DNA of 7,166 nucleotides from Candidatus Microgenomates bacterium (GTDB taxonomy: Bacteria > Patescibacteria > Microgenomatia > JADHYG01). Positions 5,260 through 7,166 of the stretch are shown here, piece by piece. The notes under the pieces are model-generated. The model was given only the letters and a program-made list of their open reading frames with translations, was not told where the DNA came from and made no database searches. A program made the position numbers and the translations under genes. Location of the stretch: contig JADHYG010000052.1 of the NCBI GenBank assembly GCA_016782545.1, positions 1-7,166 on the forward strand, given 5' to 3'. The first letter of the stretch is position 1. The number at the start of each line of letters is the position of its first letter.

Positions 5260-5451
5260 TTAAATTGATTTCCTTTCTCTAAGCTTGATGATGATTTCTT
5301 GGTCAAAGATTGGAGTTAAGGGCTTGATCAATTCTTTTTGAAGAGGAGTAATGGTTGAAGTCATGGCGGTGTGATACACGTCAAAGGCAATCCAGGCGAT
5401 AACAGTCACAAAAGTTAAAATAGAAAGAAAAAGTAAATCTCTATTAGACAT
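5260..5451 (-). CDS. Small single-pass membrane protein between pilO and the surface protein
   Basis: This 63-residue protein is not one I can name. Residues 6-28 are a membrane segment (LLFLSILTFVTVIAWIAF), followed by a short outside tail ending in charged residues (FDQEIIIKLRERKSI). The N-terminus MSNRD has little charge. The TAA stop abuts the ATG of the next gene, and the start lies 6 bases after the pilO stop, so it is translated as part of the operon. Its position directly after pilO is that of pilP in diderm operons, but it lacks a lipoprotein box and is too short for a PilP domain. A small stabilising subunit of the PilN/PilO complex is a reasonable guess from position only. Tight packing between real genes is the main reason to believe it is expressed. 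Confidence 0.75.
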   Translation of the reverse strand: MSNRDLLFLSILTFVTVIAWIAFDVYHTAMTSTITPLQKELIKPLTPIFDQEIIIKLRERKSI

Positions 5452-5457
5452 AAAAAA

Positions 5458-6072
5458 CTACCCGCTTAAAGCTAAAAAATAATAGGCATCAATACCAAGA
5501 TCTAATTTAATTGTTTTGATTCCTGTTGGGTTGGAGCGAATTTCAAAGCGATCAACCGTATAAAGACGACTGTTATTAAGTAATCGTTCTAAAAAGTTTT
5601 TACAGGCAGAATAATCGCCGCTAAGAGCAAACGAGGAAGAAACACTTATAGAAGACTTGGTTTCTTTTTTGGTTAAATCAACACTGTTTATTTTAACACC
5701 AGAAACTGTTGTTTCAGTTTCTTGAGCAAGATCTTCTAAGTCTTGTAGAAAAAAAGAAAAGCTTGGCTCTGAAGGTAGTGCTTTTGATATTAAGGGTAGA
5801 TCTTTTTCAATTTTCTTAAACTCTTCTTTGAGTTGTGATTGAGTGATGATTTTCTGCTCAAGCGCATCATTAACCAATTGACTGTCAGTAATTTCTCTTC
5901 TTAGTTGGGTAATAGTTTGGAGAGTAGGTTTAATGGCAAAAATGCCAAAAAAAGACATTGTTAAAAATGAAAGAATAAACATAGTATAAGCGCGGACGCG
6001 GGGTTTTTTGAGCAGTGGTCCGAGAGATTTATAATATCGAGAATAAGTCTTATAATTGGTCTGCAGTCTCAT
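5458..6072 (-). CDS. pilO: Type IV pilus inner-membrane protein PilO
   Basis: This 204-residue protein matches PilO in plan: a cytoplasmic N-terminus, one membrane segment at about 28-48, a heptad-like coiled-coil stretch at about 52-92 (LRREITDSQLVNDALEQKI), and a C-terminal ferredoxin-like domain. That domain includes LPSEPSFSFFLQDLEDLAQETE at 99-120, the central strands SISVSSSFALSGDYSACKNFLERLL at 141-165, and the last strand near 187-199. PilO forms heterodimers with PilN that link the cytoplasmic PilM ring to the outer parts of the pilus machine. The start lies inside the end of pilN, with a 23-base overlap, indicating coupled translation. The N-terminal cytoplasmic part of about 27 basic residues is longer than in many homologues. 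Assignment rests on architecture and neighbour order; overall identity to characterised PilO is expected to be low. Confidence 0.85.
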   Translation of the reverse strand: MRLQTNYKTYSRYYKSLGPLLKKPRVRAYTMFILSFLTMSFFGIFAIKPTLQTITQLRREITDSQLVNDALEQKIITQSQLKEEFKKIEKDLPLISKALPSEPSFSFFLQDLEDLAQETETTVSGVKINSVDLTKKETKSSISVSSSFALSGDYSACKNFLERLLNNSRLYTVDRFEIRSNPTGIKTIKLDLGIDAYYFLALSG

Positions 6073-6631
6073 TTTTGTCTGTTAATAATTTATCTTTATT
6101 AATCTCCGCACTAAGTTTAAATTCTAACTCTTCTTCTCCTTTTCTACTTAAATCTTGCAAAATAACTTGAGAAAATTTTTCGGAAGCTCGAATCCGGGCC
6201 AAAAAATCAATAAAAGACGAATTAGATAGAGAAGTTCCTGCAAGAGAAATTTTTCCTTGTGACAAGGTCAGAGTTTTAAAAGCAATGTCCTTGGGCAGAT
6301 TTTTCTCTAAAAAATTTAAAAGCTGAAGACTAAGATTATAGTCTTTTTCAATGTTTTTAATTTCTGCTAGTTGTTGCTGGATGTTTCTGGACTTATTTTC
6401 AAAATCAAGATTAAATTGAACAATAACTTCTTTTTGGTTTATTGCTTCATGAAGATCAGTTAATTGACGATCAAGTTTAAATCTAGAGAAAAAAGCAATT
6501 AGAACAATAATTTCTGTCCCAACAATAATATAACGGCCAAAACTTAATGACCACTTTAAAAATCTTCCTAAGGCCTTTTCCTCCAGATCTTTTTTGGATA
6601 AAAGATTGATCTTAAGTTTTAAGGGGTTCAT
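6050..6631 (-). CDS. pilN: Type IV pilus inner-membrane protein PilN
   Basis: This 193-residue protein has the PilN plan. The cytoplasmic N-terminus carries KINLLSKKD (residues 7-15), equivalent to the conserved INLLP motif that docks into PilM. One membrane segment covers about 33-49. A coiled coil runs about 52-98, followed by a small alpha/beta domain with LPKDIAFKTLTLSQGKISL at 112-130, FIDFLARIRAS at 140-150 and a final strand near 168-176. PilN pairs with PilO in the membrane and anchors the pilus assembly ATPase platform through PilM. The ATG overlaps the rpsT stop (ATGA), and pilO starts inside the end of this gene. No pilM precedes it: rpsT takes that place, so PilM must be encoded elsewhere. 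Family assignment is from the motif, architecture and the following pilO. Confidence 0.88.
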   Translation of the reverse strand: MNPLKLKINLLSKKDLEEKALGRFLKWSLSFGRYIIVGTEIIVLIAFFSRFKLDRQLTDLHEAINQKEVIVQFNLDFENKSRNIQQQLAEIKNIEKDYNLSLQLLNFLEKNLPKDIAFKTLTLSQGKISLAGTSLSNSSFIDFLARIRASEKFSQVILQDLSRKGEEELEFKLSAEINKDKLLTDKNETADQL

Positions 6632-6870
6632 CCTTTCTTTTCAATTAACTTACTGAGCCTTGACTTAAGTCTTGAAGCTTTTCCCTTTTTAATGATCCGT
6701 TTTTTGGCAGCCGTATCTAAAGCAGAGTAAGCCTTTTGAAGCTTTTTAACAACCGGTTTTTCTCGAACCTCCTTTACCGCCTCTTTATAAGTTTTTTTGG
6801 TGCGAAGGTTTTTTAAGCGCCTTTTTTCATCTTGGCGCATTTTTTTCTTGGCACTTTTTATAATTGGCAT
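6628..6870 (-). CDS. rpsT: Small ribosomal subunit protein bS20
   Basis: This 80-residue, strongly basic protein is ribosomal protein bS20, which binds 16S rRNA in the 30S body and helps early assembly. The N-terminus MPIIKSAKKKMRQDEKRR corresponds to the conserved NIKSAKKR block. The C-terminal half YSALDTAAKKRIIKKGKASRLKSRLSKLI matches the conserved LDKAAKKGVIHKNxAARKKSRL region. At 80 residues it is a little shorter than the usual 85-90, with the loss in the central helix. It heads the minus-strand operon: its TGA overlaps the pilN ATG by 4 bases. A promoter lies immediately upstream and leaves room for a leader of only a few bases, with no Shine-Dalgarno. bS20 represses its own synthesis in some bacteria; if that holds here, it would also set pilN/pilO levels. 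Confidence 0.95.
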   Translation of the reverse strand: MPIIKSAKKKMRQDEKRRLKNLRTKKTYKEAVKEVREKPVVKKLQKAYSALDTAAKKRIIKKGKASRLKSRLSKLIEKKG

Positions 6871-6880
6871 ATTAATCCCA

Positions 6881-6910
6881 ATTTTAATCTAAATTAGGGT
6901 TAAAGGTCAA
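6881..6910 (-). promoter_or_regulatory. Sigma-70-type promoter for rpsT-pilNO
   Basis: On the minus strand TTGACC (complement of 6905-6910) and TAAAAT (complement of 6881-6886) are 18 bases apart. Only 10 bases separate the -10 from the rpsT ATG at 6870, so the transcript would have about 3-5 untranslated bases and be effectively leaderless. Confidence 0.65.
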
Positions 6911-6953
6911 GGGGAAAAAATCGAGAGTGTTAAATAAATAATTTCCGTCTGTC

Positions 6954-6974
6954 ATCCTGAGCTTGACTCAGGAT
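6954..6974. repeat. REP-like hairpin ATCCTGAG...CTCAGGAT
   Basis: ATCCTGAG (6954-6961) and CTCAGGAT (6967-6974) form 8 perfect pairs around CTTGA. The embedding sequence GTCATCCTGAGCTTGACTCA resembles short dispersed palindromes of the form GTCATCC...GGAT found between genes in several unrelated bacteria. No T-run follows in either direction, so it is not a typical terminator. Confidence 0.7.
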
Positions 6975-6998
6975 CTATAGTCTCAAAACATCACTATT

Positions 6999-7026
6999 CA
7001 CTTTAATGATTTAAATCATTGAAGTG
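6999..7026. repeat. 28-base palindrome, AT-rich core
   Basis: The core AATGATTTAAATCATT (7005-7020) is a perfect 16-base palindrome. Flanking CACTT (6999-7003) and AAGTG (7022-7026) extend it, with one T/G opposition at 7004/7021. It could be a protein-binding operator or a hairpin; it directly abuts the next palindrome. Confidence 0.75.
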
Positions 7027-7076
7027 TTTAGCTTAACGTTTTTATCAACGGCCGTGGACAGAAACGTGTGCCTAAA
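7027..7076. repeat. 50-base interrupted palindrome centred on CGGCCG
   Basis: The inner 32 bases (7036-7067) start and end with ACGT and are centred on CGGCCG at 7049-7054. Of 16 opposed positions, 13 pair or wobble well enough to read as the same sequence on both strands apart from a T/G wobble and two mismatches. Outer arms TTTAG (7027-7031) and CTAAA (7072-7076) pair across a symmetric 4-base internal loop. It begins at the base after the previous palindrome ends. Confidence 0.7.
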
Positions 7077-7104
7077 TTGGAAAATGGAGCCTGATTTTTT
7101 GGAG

Positions 7105-7134
7105 AAAATATTCAAAAAATATCCAAGGTGTCAA
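7105..7134 (-). promoter_or_regulatory. Possible distal promoter reading through the palindromes
   Basis: On the minus strand a perfect TTGACA (complement of 7129-7134) is followed after 18 bases by TATTTT (complement of 7105-7110). Transcription would run through the palindrome cluster toward rpsT. The -10 is weak and AT-rich sequence gives such matches by chance. Confidence 0.25.
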
Positions 7135-7166
7135 TAGGAATTCACGCCCGGCGCGGGTTGGTGCAT

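Larger units (their letters stand above)
6871..7166. other. Non-coding region with palindrome cluster, upstream of rpsT
   Basis: No gene of convincing length is seen in these 296 bases. They hold the rpsT promoter, three palindromes (listed separately) and a short GC-rich patch at 7143-7163 that includes CCCG-GCG-CGGG (7147-7157). A 37-codon frame on plus (7024-7137) and a 30-codon frame open from the right edge on minus (down to 7072) are both short and unrecognised. I see no tRNA, rRNA, SRP RNA, tmRNA or RNase P RNA signature. Confidence 0.7.

Noticed and set aside
7027..7076. Integron attC-like site
   Set aside because: The ends loosely recall GTTTAGC/GCCTAAA but do not match the GTTRRRY/RYYYAAC core sites, and no integrase or cassette gene is present.
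7024..7137. 37-residue plus-strand frame beginning with GTG
   Set aside because: Short, no ribosome site, starts inside one palindrome and crosses another; part of its peptide (TFLSTAVD) recurs on the minus strand only because of the palindrome.
1..7166. CRISPR array or toxin-antitoxin/defence cassette
   Set aside because: No spaced direct repeats, and no gene with nuclease, toxin or defence motifs apart from the ordinary repair helicase.
1..7166. UGA-as-glycine code (Gracilibacteria/Absconditabacteria type)
   Set aside because: TGA ends rpsT and the 235- and 442-residue genes at sensible places, and no conserved domain is interrupted by an in-frame TGA.

Overview
The window is AT-rich, gene-dense and reads with the standard code (TGA works as a stop in several genes). 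The gene set suggests a member of the Candidate Phyla Radiation (Patescibacteria), perhaps the Microgenomates group. The pointers are type IV pilus PilN/PilO genes with no pilP/pilQ (secretin) partners beside them, surface proteins with Ser/Thr/Pro-rich linkers ahead of C-terminal membrane anchors, an LCP-family protein next to tpiA, very short intergenic gaps and few good Shine-Dalgarno sites. This placement is an inference from gene content; there is no rRNA or other phylogenetic marker except a short bS20.

Layout. Positions 1-396 (minus) hold the N-terminal third or less of a UvrD/PcrA superfamily 1 helicase, cut by the window edge and carrying a 7-base tandem repeat inside the coding sequence. 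Positions 377-525 hold two divergent, overlapping promoters and a tpiA leader with a large perfect-armed inverted repeat. Positions 526-2281 (plus) hold tpiA (triosephosphate isomerase) and an overlapping LCP (LytR-CpsA-Psr) membrane protein gene. The LCP gene meets the last gene of the minus-strand block tail to tail, with a 4-base overlap of stop codons at 2278-2281.

Positions 2278-6870 are a continuous minus-strand block, transcribed right to left: rpsT (bS20), pilN, pilO, a 63-residue single-pass membrane protein, and a 442-residue anchored surface protein with FN3/Ig-like domains. After a new promoter at 3906-3934 come a 235-residue two-pass membrane protein and a 281-residue PKD-domain surface protein. 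The first five genes overlap or lie within a few bases of each other and look like one operon. PilN and PilO form the inner-membrane alignment complex of a type IV pilus. The small protein and the large Ig-like protein sit where pilP and pilQ sit in diderm operons, so they are candidates for a secretin-free, cell-surface version of that part of the machine.

Positions 6871-7166 hold no convincing gene. They contain the rpsT promoter and a run of three palindromes (6954-6974, 6999-7026, 7027-7076), the last two directly abutting, followed by a short GC-rich stretch at the right edge. This is the least explained part of the window, together with the tpiA leader hairpin.
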